A DNA stretch of 64,000 nt, taken from assembly GCF_016900355.1 (NCBI RefSeq), contig NZ_JACJKA010000013.1, positions 33,146 through 97,145 of the forward strand, written 5' to 3'. This document shows, in pieces, positions 45,449 through 54,244 of this stretch. Numbering within the stretch: the stretch's first letter is position 1; each line of letters starts with the position of its first letter. The notes below the pieces were generated by a model. It searched no databases. It had not been told where the DNA came from and saw only the letters and a list, made by a program, of their open reading frames with translations. This DNA is from Bacteroides mediterraneensis. Its GTDB lineage: Bacteria; Bacteroidota; Bacteroidia; Bacteroidales; Bacteroidaceae. The position numbers were made by a program, and so were the translations under genes.

Positions 45449-45709
45449 ATGTCGAAAATTTGTCAAATTACCGGAAAGAAAGCCTTGATAGGCAACAACG
45501 TTTCACACTCTAAGAGAAGAACAAAAAGAACTTTTGATGTGAACTTGTTTACTAAGAAATTCTACTATGTAGAACAGGATTGCTGGATTAGCCTGAATAT
45601 CTGTGCTAACGGCTTGCGAGTTATTAACAAAAAAGGCCTGGATGCAGCGCTGAATGAAGCAGTGGCAAAAGGCTATTGTGATTGGAAAACTATCAAAATT
45701 ATTGGTTAA
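45449..45709 (+). CDS. rpmB: 50S ribosomal protein L28
   Basis: This 86-residue protein starts [33 protein letters not shown]. The cysteine near the start and the HSKRRTKR segment are typical of L28. It heads a three-gene ribosomal operon (rpmB, rpmG, DUF4295) that ends in a strong terminator. Confidence 0.97.
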   Translation: MSKICQITGKKALIGNNVSHSKRRTKRTFDVNLFTKKFYYVEQDCWISLNICANGLRVINKKGLDAALNEAVAKGYCDWKTIKIIG

Positions 45710-45728
45710 TTAAAAGGAGAGAAAGACT

Positions 45729-45917
45729 ATGGCTAAGAAAGCTAAAGGAAACAGAGTACAGGTAATCCTTGAATGCACAGAAATGAAGGATAGTGGTATG
45801 CCGGGAACTTCTCGTTATATTACAACAAAGAACAGAAAAAATACCACTGAAAGATTGGAACTGAAAAAGTACAATCCTATTTTGAAAAGAGTAACAGTTC
45901 ATAAAGAAATTAAATAA
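45729..45917 (+). CDS. rpmG: 50S ribosomal protein L33
   Basis: This 62-residue protein, [21 protein letters not shown], then [21 protein letters not shown] and [14 protein letters not shown], matches L33. It has no CxxC zinc-ribbon pairs (only one Cys, C16), so it is the zinc-free type. AAGGAG stands about 12 nt upstream. It lies 19 bp after rpmB. Confidence 0.95.
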   Translation: MAKKAKGNRVQVILECTEMKDSGMPGTSRYITTKNRKNTTERLELKKYNPILKRVTVHKEIK

Positions 45918-45926
45918 TAACAGACC

Positions 45927-46082
45927 ATGGCAAAGAAAACAGTCGCAACCCTTCAGACAGGTAAAGAAGGCCGTTCTTATACTAAGGTTATCAAAATGGT
46001 TAAGTCTCCGAAAACAGGTGCTTACGTTTTTGACGAACAGATGGTTCCTAACGATAAAGTTCAGGACTTCTTCAAGAAATAA
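45927..46082 (+). CDS. DUF4295 small protein, ribosomal operon
   Basis: This 51-residue basic protein reads MAKKTVATLQTGKEGRSYTK, then VIKMVKSPKTGAYVFDEQMV, PNDKVQDFFKK. It matches the DUF4295 family, found almost only in Bacteroidota and usually next to rpmG. Its lysine-rich make-up and its constant position suggest a ribosome-associated protein, but this is inference. The gap to rpmG is 9 bp. Confidence 0.92.
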   Translation: MAKKTVATLQTGKEGRSYTKVIKMVKSPKTGAYVFDEQMVPNDKVQDFFKK

Positions 46083-46111
46083 TTTAGCGAGTCAATTATA
46101 AAATGCTAAAT

Positions 46112-46151
46112 AAAAGTTCCTTTCATTTCAATATGAAAGGAACTTTTTTTT
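46112..46151 (+). terminator. Terminator of the rpmB-rpmG-DUF4295 operon
   Basis: A perfect 15-bp stem (46112-46126 with 46133-46147) and a 6-nt loop lie within a run of eight T that ends at 46151. It overlaps the -33 element of the ftsY promoter. Confidence 0.9.
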
Positions 46152-46180
46152 GTGTGTAAACTATAATAGTTTTATCTTTG
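46149..46180 (+). promoter_or_regulatory. ftsY promoter, full Bacteroidota consensus
   Basis: TTTG (46149-46152), 20 nt, TATCTTTG (46173-46180): both elements match the consensus exactly. The ftsY ATG lies 28 bp after the -7 element. Confidence 0.75.
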
Positions 46181-46208
46181 TGTCAGAAACTGATAAAAGT
46201 TATGTTGT

Positions 46209-47174
46209 ATGGGATTTTTTAGTTTTTTCTCAAAGGAAAAAAAAGAGACGTTAGACAAAGGATTGTCTAAAACCAAAGAAAGTGTATTCAGCAAGATTGC
46301 ACGTGCAGTAGCTGGAAAGTCGAAGGTAGACGACGAGGTGTTGGACAATCTGGAAGAGGTACTTATCACGTCTGATGTAGGAGTAGAAACTACGCTGAAT
46401 ATTATCAAGCGCATTGAAGCCAGGGTATCGAAAGATAAGTATGTCAATACCCAGGAACTGAATAATATTCTTCGGGAAGAAATCGCGGCACTGCTGATGG
46501 AAAACAATACGGTGGATACGGCAGATTTTGACGTGCCACAGGATAAGACACCGTATGTCATCATGGTAGTGGGTGTGAACGGAGTAGGAAAGACTACAAC
46601 CATTGGAAAACTGGCTTATCAGTTCAAGAAAGCAGGAAAGAAAGTTTATTTGGGTGCAGCCGATACGTTCCGTGCAGCCGCTGTGGAGCAGCTGGACATT
46701 TGGGGTGAACGGGTAGGTGTGCCAGTGATTAAGCAGAAAATGGGAGCCGATCCGGCTTCGGTGGCTTTCGACACGCTGAGTTCGGCCAAGGCCAATAATG
46801 CGGATGTAGTCATTATTGATACGGCAGGCCGTCTGCACAATAAAATAGGCTTGATGAACGAGCTGACCAAAATCAAGAACGTGATGAAGAAGGTGGTTCC
46901 CGATGCACCGCATGAGGTATTGCTGGTGCTCGACGGTTCTACCGGACAGAATGCATTTGAACAAGCCAAGCAGTTTACGCTGGCCACGGAGGTAACGGCA
47001 ATGGCCATTACCAAGCTTGACGGAACCGCCAAGGGTGGCGTGGTCATCGGCATTTCCGACCAGTTTAAGATTCCGGTAAAATACATCGGGCTGGGAGAAG
47101 GAATTGAAGATCTTCAGGTCTTCCGTCGCCGGGAATTCGTGGATTCGTTGTTTGGCTCAACCACAGAGAAATGA
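46209..47174 (+). CDS. ftsY: Signal recognition particle receptor FtsY
   Basis: This 321-residue GTPase docks ribosome-nascent-chain complexes at the inner membrane. A short Lys-rich N-terminus replaces the long acidic A domain of E. coli FtsY. Then come the N domain (about 25-105) and the G domain with VVGVNGVGKTTTIGKLA (G1 at 122-130), LGAADTFRAAAVEQL, VIIDTAGR and ITKLDGTAKGG. It overlaps rimO by 4 bp and has its own exact promoter. Confidence 0.96.
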   Translation: MGFFSFFSKEKKETLDKGLSKTKESVFSKIARAVAGKSKVDDEVLDNLEEVLITSDVGVETTLNIIKRIEARVSKDKYVNTQELNNILREEIAALLMENNTVDTADFDVPQDKTPYVIMVVGVNGVGKTTTIGKLAYQFKKAGKKVYLGAADTFRAAAVEQLDIWGERVGVPVIKQKMGADPASVAFDTLSSAKANNADVVIIDTAGRLHNKIGLMNELTKIKNVMKKVVPDAPHEVLLVLDGSTGQNAFEQAKQFTLATEVTAMAITKLDGTAKGGVVIGISDQFKIPVKYIGLGEGIEDLQVFRRREFVDSLFGSTTEK

Positions 47175-48472
47175 GAAAGAATACAATTGATATTATTACA
47201 TTAGGGTGTTCAAAAAATCTGGTGGATTCTGAAAAGCTGATGAAACAGCTGGAAGCCAATGGATACAAAGTGACGCACGACAGTGCCCACCCTCAGGGAG
47301 AAATAGCCGTCATTAATACGTGCGGTTTTATTGGCGATGCCAAGGAAGAGTCCATCAACATGATACTGGAGTTCTGTCAGGCCAAGGAAGAAGGCCGGCT
47401 GAAGAAACTCTATGTGATGGGCTGTCTGTCAGAACGTTATCTGAAGGATTTGCAGATGGAGATTCCGCAGGTGGACAAGTTTTATGGGAAGTTCAACTGG
47501 AATGAGTTGCTGGCCGATTTGGGCAAGGCATATCATTCAGAATTTGCCATCGAACGTCATTTGACTACCCCTAAGCACTATGCCTACTTGAAGATTTCGG
47601 AAGGCTGCGACCGTAAGTGTGCGTATTGTGCCATTCCTATTATTACCGGAAAACATGTATCCCGTCCGATGGAAGAGATTCTGGACGAGGTGCGTCTGTT
47701 GGTGTCGGAAGGAGTGAAAGAATTCCAGGTCATTGCGCAAGAGTTGACTTATTACGGCGTGGATTTGTATAAGAAACAGATGTTGCCGGAGCTGATTGAG
47801 CAGATGGCGCATATTCCGGGTGTGGAATGGATTCGTCTGCATTATGCTTATCCAGCTCACTTCCCGGAAGACTTGTTCCGTGTGATGCGGGAAAATGACA
47901 ACGTGTGCAAGTACATGGACATTGCCTTGCAGCACATCAGCGACAATATGCTGGAGAAAATGCGTCGTCATGTGACGAAGGAGGAGACGTATCGTCTGAT
48001 TGAAAAGTTCCGTCAGGAGGTACCGGGTATTCATTTGCGTACTACACTGATGGTGGGGCATCCCGGAGAAACAGAGCAGGACTTTGAAGAACTGAAGGAG
48101 TTTGTGCGCAAGGCTCGTTTTGAACGTATGGGTGCATTTGCTTATTCGGAAGAGGAAGGAACCTATTCGGCCAAGCATTACAAGGATGAGATACCTCAGG
48201 AAGTAAAGTTGCAGCGTTTGGATGAACTGATGGCGTTGCAGCAGGAAATTTCGGCCGAACTGGCTCACCAGAAAATCGGACAGGAGTTCAAGGTTATCAT
48301 CGACCGGAAAGAAGGCGACTATTACATCGGCCGTACGCAATTTGATTCACCGGAAGTAGATCCGGAAGTTTTGATTGAAGCGGGAGAACATCGCTTGAAG
48401 ACCGGTACTTTCCACCGCGTGAAGGTGTATGATGCAGATGATTTTGATTTGTATGCAAGAATAGTAAAATAA
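47171..48472 (+). CDS. rimO: Ribosomal protein S12 methylthiotransferase RimO
   Basis: This 433-residue radical SAM enzyme adds a methylthio group to an aspartate of S12. The N-terminal UPF0004 domain has C13, C51 and C85 as first iron-sulfur ligands; the radical SAM cluster is CDRKCAYC (C146, C150, C153). A C-terminal TRAM domain (about 365-433) follows. The start reads TIDIITLGCSKNLVDSE, typical of RimO and not of MiaB. Start overlaps ftsY by 4 bp. Confidence 0.95.
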   Translation: MRKNTIDIITLGCSKNLVDSEKLMKQLEANGYKVTHDSAHPQGEIAVINTCGFIGDAKEESINMILEFCQAKEEGRLKKLYVMGCLSERYLKDLQMEIPQVDKFYGKFNWNELLADLGKAYHSEFAIERHLTTPKHYAYLKISEGCDRKCAYCAIPIITGKHVSRPMEEILDEVRLLVSEGVKEFQVIAQELTYYGVDLYKKQMLPELIEQMAHIPGVEWIRLHYAYPAHFPEDLFRVMRENDNVCKYMDIALQHISDNMLEKMRRHVTKEETYRLIEKFRQEVPGIHLRTTLMVGHPGETEQDFEELKEFVRKARFERMGAFAYSEEEGTYSAKHYKDEIPQEVKLQRLDELMALQQEISAELAHQKIGQEFKVIIDRKEGDYYIGRTQFDSPEVDPEVLIEAGEHRLKTGTFHRVKVYDADDFDLYARIVK

Positions 48473-48476
48473 TCCA

Positions 48477-48767
48477 ATGACAAACAAGGAATTCATAGAG
48501 GAACTTTCCCGCCGTGTGAACAGGCCGGGAAAGGAGACGGCTTCTTTGGTGGCTTCGTTTACCGAATGTATGTCGCAGGCTTTGCAGGATGACAAGACGG
48601 TCAGTCTGCAAGGGTTCGGCGCGTTTGAGGTGAAGAAGAAGATGGAACGTATCTCTGTGAATCCTGTGACTCGTCAACGTTTTTTAGTGCCTCCCAAATT
48701 GACGCTGGCCTTCAAGCCGAGCGCAGCTCTGAAAGAAAAGTTTAAAAACGTGTCCACTGATGAATGA
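48477..48767 (+). CDS. HU-family DNA-binding protein
   Basis: The protein has 96 residues. MTNKEFIEELSRRVNRPGKETASLVASFTECMSQALQDDKTVSLQGFGAFEVKKK follows the HU/IHF fold, with the family-typical GFGAFEVKKK and later PVTRQRFLVPPKLTLAFKPS, although the basic arms are short. It begins 4 bp after rimO and overlaps the next gene by 8 bp. The next gene carries a second HU domain; the two proteins may form mixed dimers. Confidence 0.9.
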   Translation: MTNKEFIEELSRRVNRPGKETASLVASFTECMSQALQDDKTVSLQGFGAFEVKKKMERISVNPVTRQRFLVPPKLTLAFKPSAALKEKFKNVSTDE

Positions 48768-49887
48768 GAAAATAACCTTACAAGAACTTGTGGAATTGTT
48801 TGCGCAGAAATGCCAGTTGAATGAGGCAGATGCGGAACTATTTGTGAAGGAGTTCCTCTCCTTGATTGAGGAAGCCTTGACACGCGACAAGTATGTAAAG
48901 GTGAAAGGGCTGGGCACGTTTAAGCTTATCAATATCGAGGCCCGGAAAAGCGTGGATGTAAACACGGGGGAAGCCATTGAAATCAAGGGACATACCCGTG
49001 TATCGTTCATCCCGGAAGCGGGGTTGCGAGACCTGATCAACAAACCTTTTGCACATTTCCAGTCGGTGCTGCTCAAAGATGAGGTGCATTTTGCTGACCT
49101 CCCGGAAGAAGGTGTACTGCCGGAGGGGGAAGAAGAAGAATCGGAATCTGATACAGATACGACAGAAACTGATGTGGTTTCTTCTTCCATCGAACAGCAG
49201 CCGGAGGCATCGTGTCCGGAAGTAGCGGCCACTCCGTCGGTGGAAGAGAAAGAAAAACCGGCGGAAGCAGCGGATACAGAAACGCTTGTGCAGGAAATGG
49301 ACATTCCAGAAGCTGATGCGGCTGTACCGGAAAGAGAAACGGAACGACACATTCCGTGGTGTATGATTGCTTCAATTCTGTTGGTCGGTATCTTTATAGG
49401 AGGATTGATTACCTGGGCGTTGACTTCTGGACGGCGGTATGTACCGGAAGAAGTGGTGGAGTACCTGATGCGGCAGGAACAGCAGCAGAAAGTAGCTCCT
49501 GTCGTGCCAGATTCTTCCAAGGTGGCAGATACTTTGACGGTGAAAGTGGATTCATCCCAGATAGAGAGAGGGCAGCGTCCGGATACGGTAAAGCAAGAGC
49601 AGAAGGTGGTGACCGCAACTCCTGTCCAAACGGAAAAAAATGAAACGAAGGCCGTGGTACCAAAGCAGGAAACTTTGGCTGATACGGTGGAATACCAGAT
49701 TACAGGTACGCAGACTTCTTACACACTCCGTCCCGGAGAAAGCTTGGTACGGGTGGCCTTGAAGTTCTATGGCAACAAGAAATTGTGGCCTTATTTGGTG
49801 AAGCATAATAAGTCTATCATCAAGAATCCGGACAATGTGCCGGTGGGTACTACTATCCAGATTCCACAACTGACTCCTAAAAAATAG
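48760..49887 (+). CDS. HU-domain membrane protein with a C-terminal LysM domain
   Basis: The protein has 375 residues. Residues 1-95 follow the HU fold (EKITLQELVELFAQKCQLNEADAELFVKEFL, VKVKGLGTFKLI). An acidic Ser/Glu/Thr-rich stretch (110-195) leads to one membrane segment (199-221, PWCMIASILLVGIFIGGLITWA). A Gln/Lys/Thr-rich stretch continues to about 310, and residues 320-371 (LRPGESLVRVALKFYGNKKLWPYLVKHN) form a LysM domain. No signal peptide precedes the HU part, so it should be cytoplasmic and LysM periplasmic. The protein could tie DNA to the cell wall. It overlaps the single-domain HU gene. Confidence 0.85.
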   Translation: MNEKITLQELVELFAQKCQLNEADAELFVKEFLSLIEEALTRDKYVKVKGLGTFKLINIEARKSVDVNTGEAIEIKGHTRVSFIPEAGLRDLINKPFAHFQSVLLKDEVHFADLPEEGVLPEGEEEESESDTDTTETDVVSSSIEQQPEASCPEVAATPSVEEKEKPAEAADTETLVQEMDIPEADAAVPERETERHIPWCMIASILLVGIFIGGLITWALTSGRRYVPEEVVEYLMRQEQQQKVAPVVPDSSKVADTLTVKVDSSQIERGQRPDTVKQEQKVVTATPVQTEKNETKAVVPKQETLADTVEYQITGTQTSYTLRPGESLVRVALKFYGNKKLWPYLVKHNKSIIKNPDNVPVGTTIQIPQLTPKK

Positions 49888-49892
49888 AGAAT

Positions 49893-49923
49893 GGCCTTGT
49901 TTCAATCGAAACAGGGCCTTTTT
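49893..49923 (+). terminator. Terminator of the ftsY-rimO-HU operon
   Basis: An 11-bp stem (49893-49903 with 49908-49918, one G-U) has a 4-nt loop and five T. It begins 5 bp after the stop codon. Confidence 0.85.
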
Positions 49924-49987
49924 AATCTTCTTTAGTTCAATAAGCCTTAAAAGGGGAAAACAGTCTATATTTTTTTATCAAAATTTA

Positions 49988-50018
49988 TTGTGCCTGTTAA
50001 TGGAATGCCTTAATTTTG
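49988..50018 (+). promoter_or_regulatory. Promoter of the moxR-bat operon
   Basis: TTG (49988-49990), a 20-nt spacer and TAATTTTG (50011-50018), an exact -7 match. The moxR ATG follows 75 bp downstream. Confidence 0.55.
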
Positions 50019-50093
50019 GGGTGTCCTTTTAGGCATAGGTATAGAAAGGGCTTTTTTTAATGAAAAAAATAGGAACTAAAATAGAAGAAAATT

Positions 50094-51089
50094 ATGGCTG
50101 AAGCTATTGACATTCGTGAATTAAACGAACGTATCGAACGCCAGAGCGCATTCGTAACTAACCTGATGGAAGGAATGAATCAGGTAATCGTAGGTCAAAA
50201 ACACCTCATCGAATCTTTGTTGATCGGGTTGCTTTCCGACGGACATATCCTGTTGGAAGGTGTGCCGGGTTTGGCAAAAACATTGGCGATTAAGACTCTT
50301 GCCTCATTGATAGACTCCAAATACAGTCGTGTGCAGTTTACTCCTGATTTGCTGCCGGCCGATATTATCGGTACCATGATTTACAGTCAGAAGGATGAAC
50401 AGTTCATCGCCAACAAGGGACCTATTTTCGCCAATTTTGTATTGGCCGATGAAATTAACCGTGCCCCGGCGAAAGTGCAGAGTGCTTTGCTCGAGGCCAT
50501 GCAGGAACGTCAGGTGACACTGGGCAAGCAGACGTTCGCTTTACCGAAACCTTTCTTGGTAATGGCTACACAGAACCCGATTGAACAGGAAGGTACCTAT
50601 CCGCTGCCGGAAGCACAGGTGGACCGTTTCATGCTGAAGGTTATCATCGATTATCCGAAGTTAGAAGAGGAAAAGAAGATTGTCCGTCAGAACATTTCCG
50701 GCGAACGCGTGGAAATCCGTCCGATTCTGAAGGCTGAAGACATCATTGCAGCCCGCGAAGTGGTTCGCCAGGTATATCTCGATGAAAAAATTGAACAATA
50801 TATTGCCGACATCGTGTTTGCTACTCGTTACCCGGAAAAATATGATTTGAAAGACCTGAAGGGCCTGATTGGCTTCGGTGGTTCTCCGCGTGCGTCTATC
50901 AACTTGGCATTGGCTGCCCGCAGCTATGCCTTCATCAAACGCCGTGGTTACGTGATTCCGGAAGATGTGCGTGCTGTGGCACATGATGTACTCCGTCACC
51001 GTATCGGATTGACTTACGAGGCAGAAGCGACCAATGTGACTTCCGACGAAATCGTCAGCAAGATTCTGAACAAGGTGGAAGTACCCTGA
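50094..51089 (+). CDS. MoxR-family AAA+ ATPase
   Basis: This 331-residue chaperone-like ATPase has Walker [13 protein letters not shown] (GVPGLAKT at 56-63), Walker [24 protein letters not shown] and the sensor region [24 protein letters not shown]. MoxR proteins stand at the head of Bat operons and are thought to mature or remodel VWA-domain proteins, here the DUF58, BatA and BatB products. A 143-bp gap with two hairpins separates it from the next gene. Confidence 0.93.
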   Translation: MAEAIDIRELNERIERQSAFVTNLMEGMNQVIVGQKHLIESLLIGLLSDGHILLEGVPGLAKTLAIKTLASLIDSKYSRVQFTPDLLPADIIGTMIYSQKDEQFIANKGPIFANFVLADEINRAPAKVQSALLEAMQERQVTLGKQTFALPKPFLVMATQNPIEQEGTYPLPEAQVDRFMLKVIIDYPKLEEEKKIVRQNISGERVEIRPILKAEDIIAAREVVRQVYLDEKIEQYIADIVFATRYPEKYDLKDLKGLIGFGGSPRASINLALAARSYAFIKRRGYVIPEDVRAVAHDVLRHRIGLTYEAEATNVTSDEIVSKILNKVEVP

Positions 51090-51113
51090 TGCCCGCCGCC
51101 TGATATCGGGGCA

Positions 51114-51218
51114 GACGGGAAGGAGAGTGTTCCCGTCGGCATTTATCCGCAGCGGAAAAGCTGCATAGATTATAAACGATTCAACCGTGTTCCTCGGCCG
51201 ATTCCGCAGGGGCACGGT
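51114..51218 (+). promoter_or_regulatory. Two GC-rich hairpins in the moxR-DUF58 gap
   Basis: GACGGGAA...TTCCCGTC (51114-51121 with 51130-51137) and ACCGTGTTCCT...AGGGGCACGGT (51184-51194 with 51208-51218, G-U pairs) stand in the only wide gap inside an otherwise compact operon. Neither is followed by a T-run. They may be mRNA processing or stability elements. Confidence 0.4.
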
Positions 51219-51232
51219 CAAATACTAAAGGA

Positions 51233-52102
51233 ATGGAGACAAGTGAACTTTTAAAGCGTGTCCGTCAGATTGAAATCAAGACGAGGGGACTTTCGAGCAA
51301 TATTTTTGCCGGCCAGTATCATTCGGCCTTCAAGGGTCGGGGTATGGCGTTCTCCGAAGTCCGGGAATATCAGTTTGGGGACGACGTGCGCGATATAGAC
51401 TGGAATGTGACCGCTCGCTTCGACAAACCATTCGTGAAAGTCTTTGAGGAGGAACGTGAACTGACGGTCATGCTGTTGGTGGATGTGTCTAACAGTCTGG
51501 ATTTCGGTACCATCAAGCAGCTGAAGAAGGATATGGTGACGGAAATTGCCGCCACGCTTGCTTTTTCTGCCATCCAGAACAACGATAAGATTGGCGTGAT
51601 TTTCTTTTCCGACCGGATTGAGAAATTCATCCCTCCTAAGAAAGGCCGCAAGCACATCTTGTATATTATCCGTGAGCTGCTTGATTTCAAGCCCGAAAGC
51701 CAGCGGACCAATTTGCAGTGTGCCATCGAGTACCTGACGAATGTGTTGAAGAAACGCTGTACGGCATTCATCCTCAGCGATTTTATCGACGACAGGGACT
51801 TCCAGAATGCATTGACCATTGCCAACCGGAAGCACGATGTGGTGGCGGTACAGGTGTACGACCGCCGACTGGAAGAGCTTCCCGATGTGGGCCTGATGCT
51901 GGTACGCGATGCGGAAACGGGTCATGAACAGTGGATTGACACTTCTTCCAAGGCGTTGCGGAATGCACATCACGCCTGGTGGAAGGAGAGACAGCAGAAG
52001 CTGAACGAAACCTTCACCCACAGCAATGTGGATTCTGTGTCTGTCCGTACGGATCAGGATTATGTGAAGGCGTTGTTGAATTTATTTGCGAAACGAAACT
52101 GA
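51233..52102 (+). CDS. DUF58 domain protein of the Bat operon
   Basis: This 289-residue protein is of the DUF58 family with VWA-like fold. The marker segment FKGRGMAFSEVREYQFGDDVRDIDWNVTARFDKPFVKVFEEERELTVMLLVDVSNSLDFGT is intact. The VWA-type metal site DVSNS is present. The usual place of DUF58 proteins is next to moxR in Bat operons; MoxR may act on it. No membrane segment, so it is cytoplasmic or peripheral. It follows moxR by 143 bp and precedes the next gene by 8 bp. Confidence 0.9.
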   Translation: METSELLKRVRQIEIKTRGLSSNIFAGQYHSAFKGRGMAFSEVREYQFGDDVRDIDWNVTARFDKPFVKVFEEERELTVMLLVDVSNSLDFGTIKQLKKDMVTEIAATLAFSAIQNNDKIGVIFFSDRIEKFIPPKKGRKHILYIIRELLDFKPESQRTNLQCAIEYLTNVLKKRCTAFILSDFIDDRDFQNALTIANRKHDVVAVQVYDRRLEELPDVGLMLVRDAETGHEQWIDTSSKALRNAHHAWWKERQQKLNETFTHSNVDSVSVRTDQDYVKALLNLFAKRN

Positions 52103-52110
52103 CAGTTGAC

Positions 52111-53214
52111 ATGAGACATTTTTTATTATATTGTACGAAAATGATAAAGGCATGTTGTTGCGCACTGCTGATTTTGTGCGGTACGTCTGGTTTGAAAGCC
52201 CAGTCGGTGACGGTGGAAGCGACTATCGATTCTCTTCAGCTGCTGATTGGAGAACAGGCCAAGATTAAGTTGCAGGTCAGCATGGATGCCAACCAGAAAC
52301 TGAGGTTGCCGCTGCTTCGTGACACACTGGTTAGGGGAGTGGAGATTTTGGATGTGGCTAAACCGGATACCCAATTGCTCAACGACAACAAGCGTTGGTT
52401 GATTTCACAGGAATATACGGTGACTTCATTCGACTCGGCTTTGTATTACCTGCCGCCGTTCGAAGTACTGGTCAATGACAAGGCCTACCGTTCCAAGGCG
52501 CTGGCCCTGAAGGTGTATTCCATTCCGGTGGATACGTTGCATCCCGACCAGTTCTTTGGCCCGAAGTCTATTCAGGAAGTACCTCTCACTTGGGATGACT
52601 TGGCACCACTGGTGTATTCCATCCTGTTGTTCATCGCATTGGGAGTGGTGACCGTCTTCTTTGTCATCCGCTATCGTGACAACAAGCCGATTATCAAGAT
52701 TATCAAGATAGAACCGAAGTTGCCTCCTCATTTGGCTGCTATGAAGAAGATTGAGACCATCAAGGCCGACAAGACTGCCAAACGGGAGGATCCGAAGGCA
52801 TATTACACGGAACTGACCGATGTGATTCGTGTATATATAAAGGAACGTTTTGGTTTCAATGCCATGGAAATGACTTCTTCGGAAATTATCGACCGACTGA
52901 TGGAGGAGAAGGACAAGGATTCTATCCGTGATTTGAAAACCATGTTTGAAACGGCCGACCTGGTGAAGTTTGCCAAATATGCGCCATTGATGAATGAGAA
53001 CGACATGAACTTGGTGAATGCCGTGGATTTCATCAATCAGACCAAGATAGAGGAAGATCCGAACGCCAAGAAGGAGCCGACAGAAATCAAGGTGGAGGAA
53101 AAACGTTCCAAACAGGGACGGATTGTACTGCTCTGCAGCATTGCCATTACGGGTATTGCCGCATTGATTGCTTTATATCTGTCTGTGCGTCACCTCATCG
53201 ACCTCTTTTTTTAA
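52111..53214 (+). CDS. BatD/DUF4381-like membrane protein of the Bat operon
   Basis: The protein has 367 residues from ATG 52111 (Met10 is an alternative start). It starts with a signal peptide ending near GLKAQS. Residues 25-150 form a likely beta-sandwich (SVTVEATIDSLQLLIGEQAKIKLQVS). A membrane segment (about 170-190, VYSILLFIALGVVTVFFVIRY) and a cytoplasmic helical stretch (EDPKAYYTELTDVIRVYIKERFGFNAMEMTS) follow, then a second membrane segment near the end. The layout matches the small extra membrane proteins of Bat operons. Role unknown. Confidence 0.75.
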   Translation: MRHFLLYCTKMIKACCCALLILCGTSGLKAQSVTVEATIDSLQLLIGEQAKIKLQVSMDANQKLRLPLLRDTLVRGVEILDVAKPDTQLLNDNKRWLISQEYTVTSFDSALYYLPPFEVLVNDKAYRSKALALKVYSIPVDTLHPDQFFGPKSIQEVPLTWDDLAPLVYSILLFIALGVVTVFFVIRYRDNKPIIKIIKIEPKLPPHLAAMKKIETIKADKTAKREDPKAYYTELTDVIRVYIKERFGFNAMEMTSSEIIDRLMEEKDKDSIRDLKTMFETADLVKFAKYAPLMNENDMNLVNAVDFINQTKIEEDPNAKKEPTEIKVEEKRSKQGRIVLLCSIAITGIAALIALYLSVRHLIDLFF

Positions 53215-53234
53215 TTTTAAAATGAGTTGAGACT

Positions 53235-54233
53235 ATGATTTTTGCGAATATAGAATATCTGTTCCTGCTGTTGCTGCTGATTCCGTATATCGTGTGGTAC
53301 GTGATGCGCCGCAAAAAAACGGAACCGACCATGCAGGTATCCACCACACGGATGTACATGCAGGCTCCGCGCAGTTGGAAGGTGTATTTGCTGCATGCGC
53401 CGTTCGTGCTCCGTATCTTGACGTTTGTGATGATTGTGCTGGTGCTGGCACGCCCGCAGACTACGGATAACTGGCAGAACACGGAGATTGAAGGTATCGA
53501 CATCATGCTGGCGGTCGACGTATCGACCAGTATGCTGGCAGAGGACTTGAAGCCGAACCGTATCGAGGCGGCCAAGCAGGTGGCAGCAGAGTTTATCAAT
53601 GGACGTCCGAACGACAACATCGGTCTGACGATCTTTGCAGGAGAGGCTTTTACGCAGTGTCCGCTGACGGTCGACCACGGGGTGTTGCTGAACTTGTTCC
53701 AGAGTGTGGGCTGTGATATGGTGCAGCGCGGAATGATTGAAGATGGTACGGCACTGGGTATGGGACTGGCTAACGCAGTGAGCCGTCTGAAAGACAGCAA
53801 GGCCAAGTCGAAGGTGATTATCCTGCTGACGGATGGTGTGAACAACCGGGGAGACATCTCTCCGCTGACGGCGGCCGAGATTGCCAAGCAGTTTGGCATC
53901 CGCGTGTACACCATCGGTGTAGGAACCAACGGAACGGCACCTTATCCGATGCAGACTTATGCGGGTGTGCAGTATGTGCAGATGCCGGTAGAAATCGACG
54001 AACAGACCATGAGTCAGATTGCGGGTACTACTAACGGAAACTATTTCCGGGCCACCAGCAATACCAAGCTGAAAGAAGTATACCGCGAGATTGACAAACT
54101 GGAAAAAACGAAACTGAACGTGAAGGAATTCAGCAAGCGCGAGGAGGCTTATCAGGTGTTTGCCCTGATTGCGTTCCTGAGCATCCTGCTTGAAATCCTG
54201 TTGCGGAATACAGTATTAAAGAAAATACCTTAA
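53235..54233 (+). CDS. batA: BatA, VWA-domain membrane protein
   Basis: This 332-residue protein has two N-terminal membrane segments (IEYLFLLLLLIPYIVWYVM and FVLRILTFVMIVLVLA), a VWA domain with metal site DVSTS (D95, S97, S99) and a further segment near the C-terminus (VFALIAFLSILLEILL). In Bacteroides fragilis the Bat proteins are required for aerotolerance. BatA and BatB probably form a complex at the inner membrane. It is 20 bp behind the BatD/DUF4381-like gene and 11 bp before batB. Confidence 0.92.
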   Translation: MIFANIEYLFLLLLLIPYIVWYVMRRKKTEPTMQVSTTRMYMQAPRSWKVYLLHAPFVLRILTFVMIVLVLARPQTTDNWQNTEIEGIDIMLAVDVSTSMLAEDLKPNRIEAAKQVAAEFINGRPNDNIGLTIFAGEAFTQCPLTVDHGVLLNLFQSVGCDMVQRGMIEDGTALGMGLANAVSRLKDSKAKSKVIILLTDGVNNRGDISPLTAAEIAKQFGIRVYTIGVGTNGTAPYPMQTYAGVQYVQMPVEIDEQTMSQIAGTTNGNYFRATSNTKLKEVYREIDKLEKTKLNVKEFSKREEAYQVFALIAFLSILLEILLRNTVLKKIP

Positions 54234-54244
54234 AAGAAGAAGCC

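Noticed and set aside
48684..49520. Open frame opposite the HU-LysM gene, Ser-rich (278 codons)
   Set aside because: The Ser/Thr-rich composition is the mirror of the acidic and Glu-rich stretch on the real strand. No start signal.
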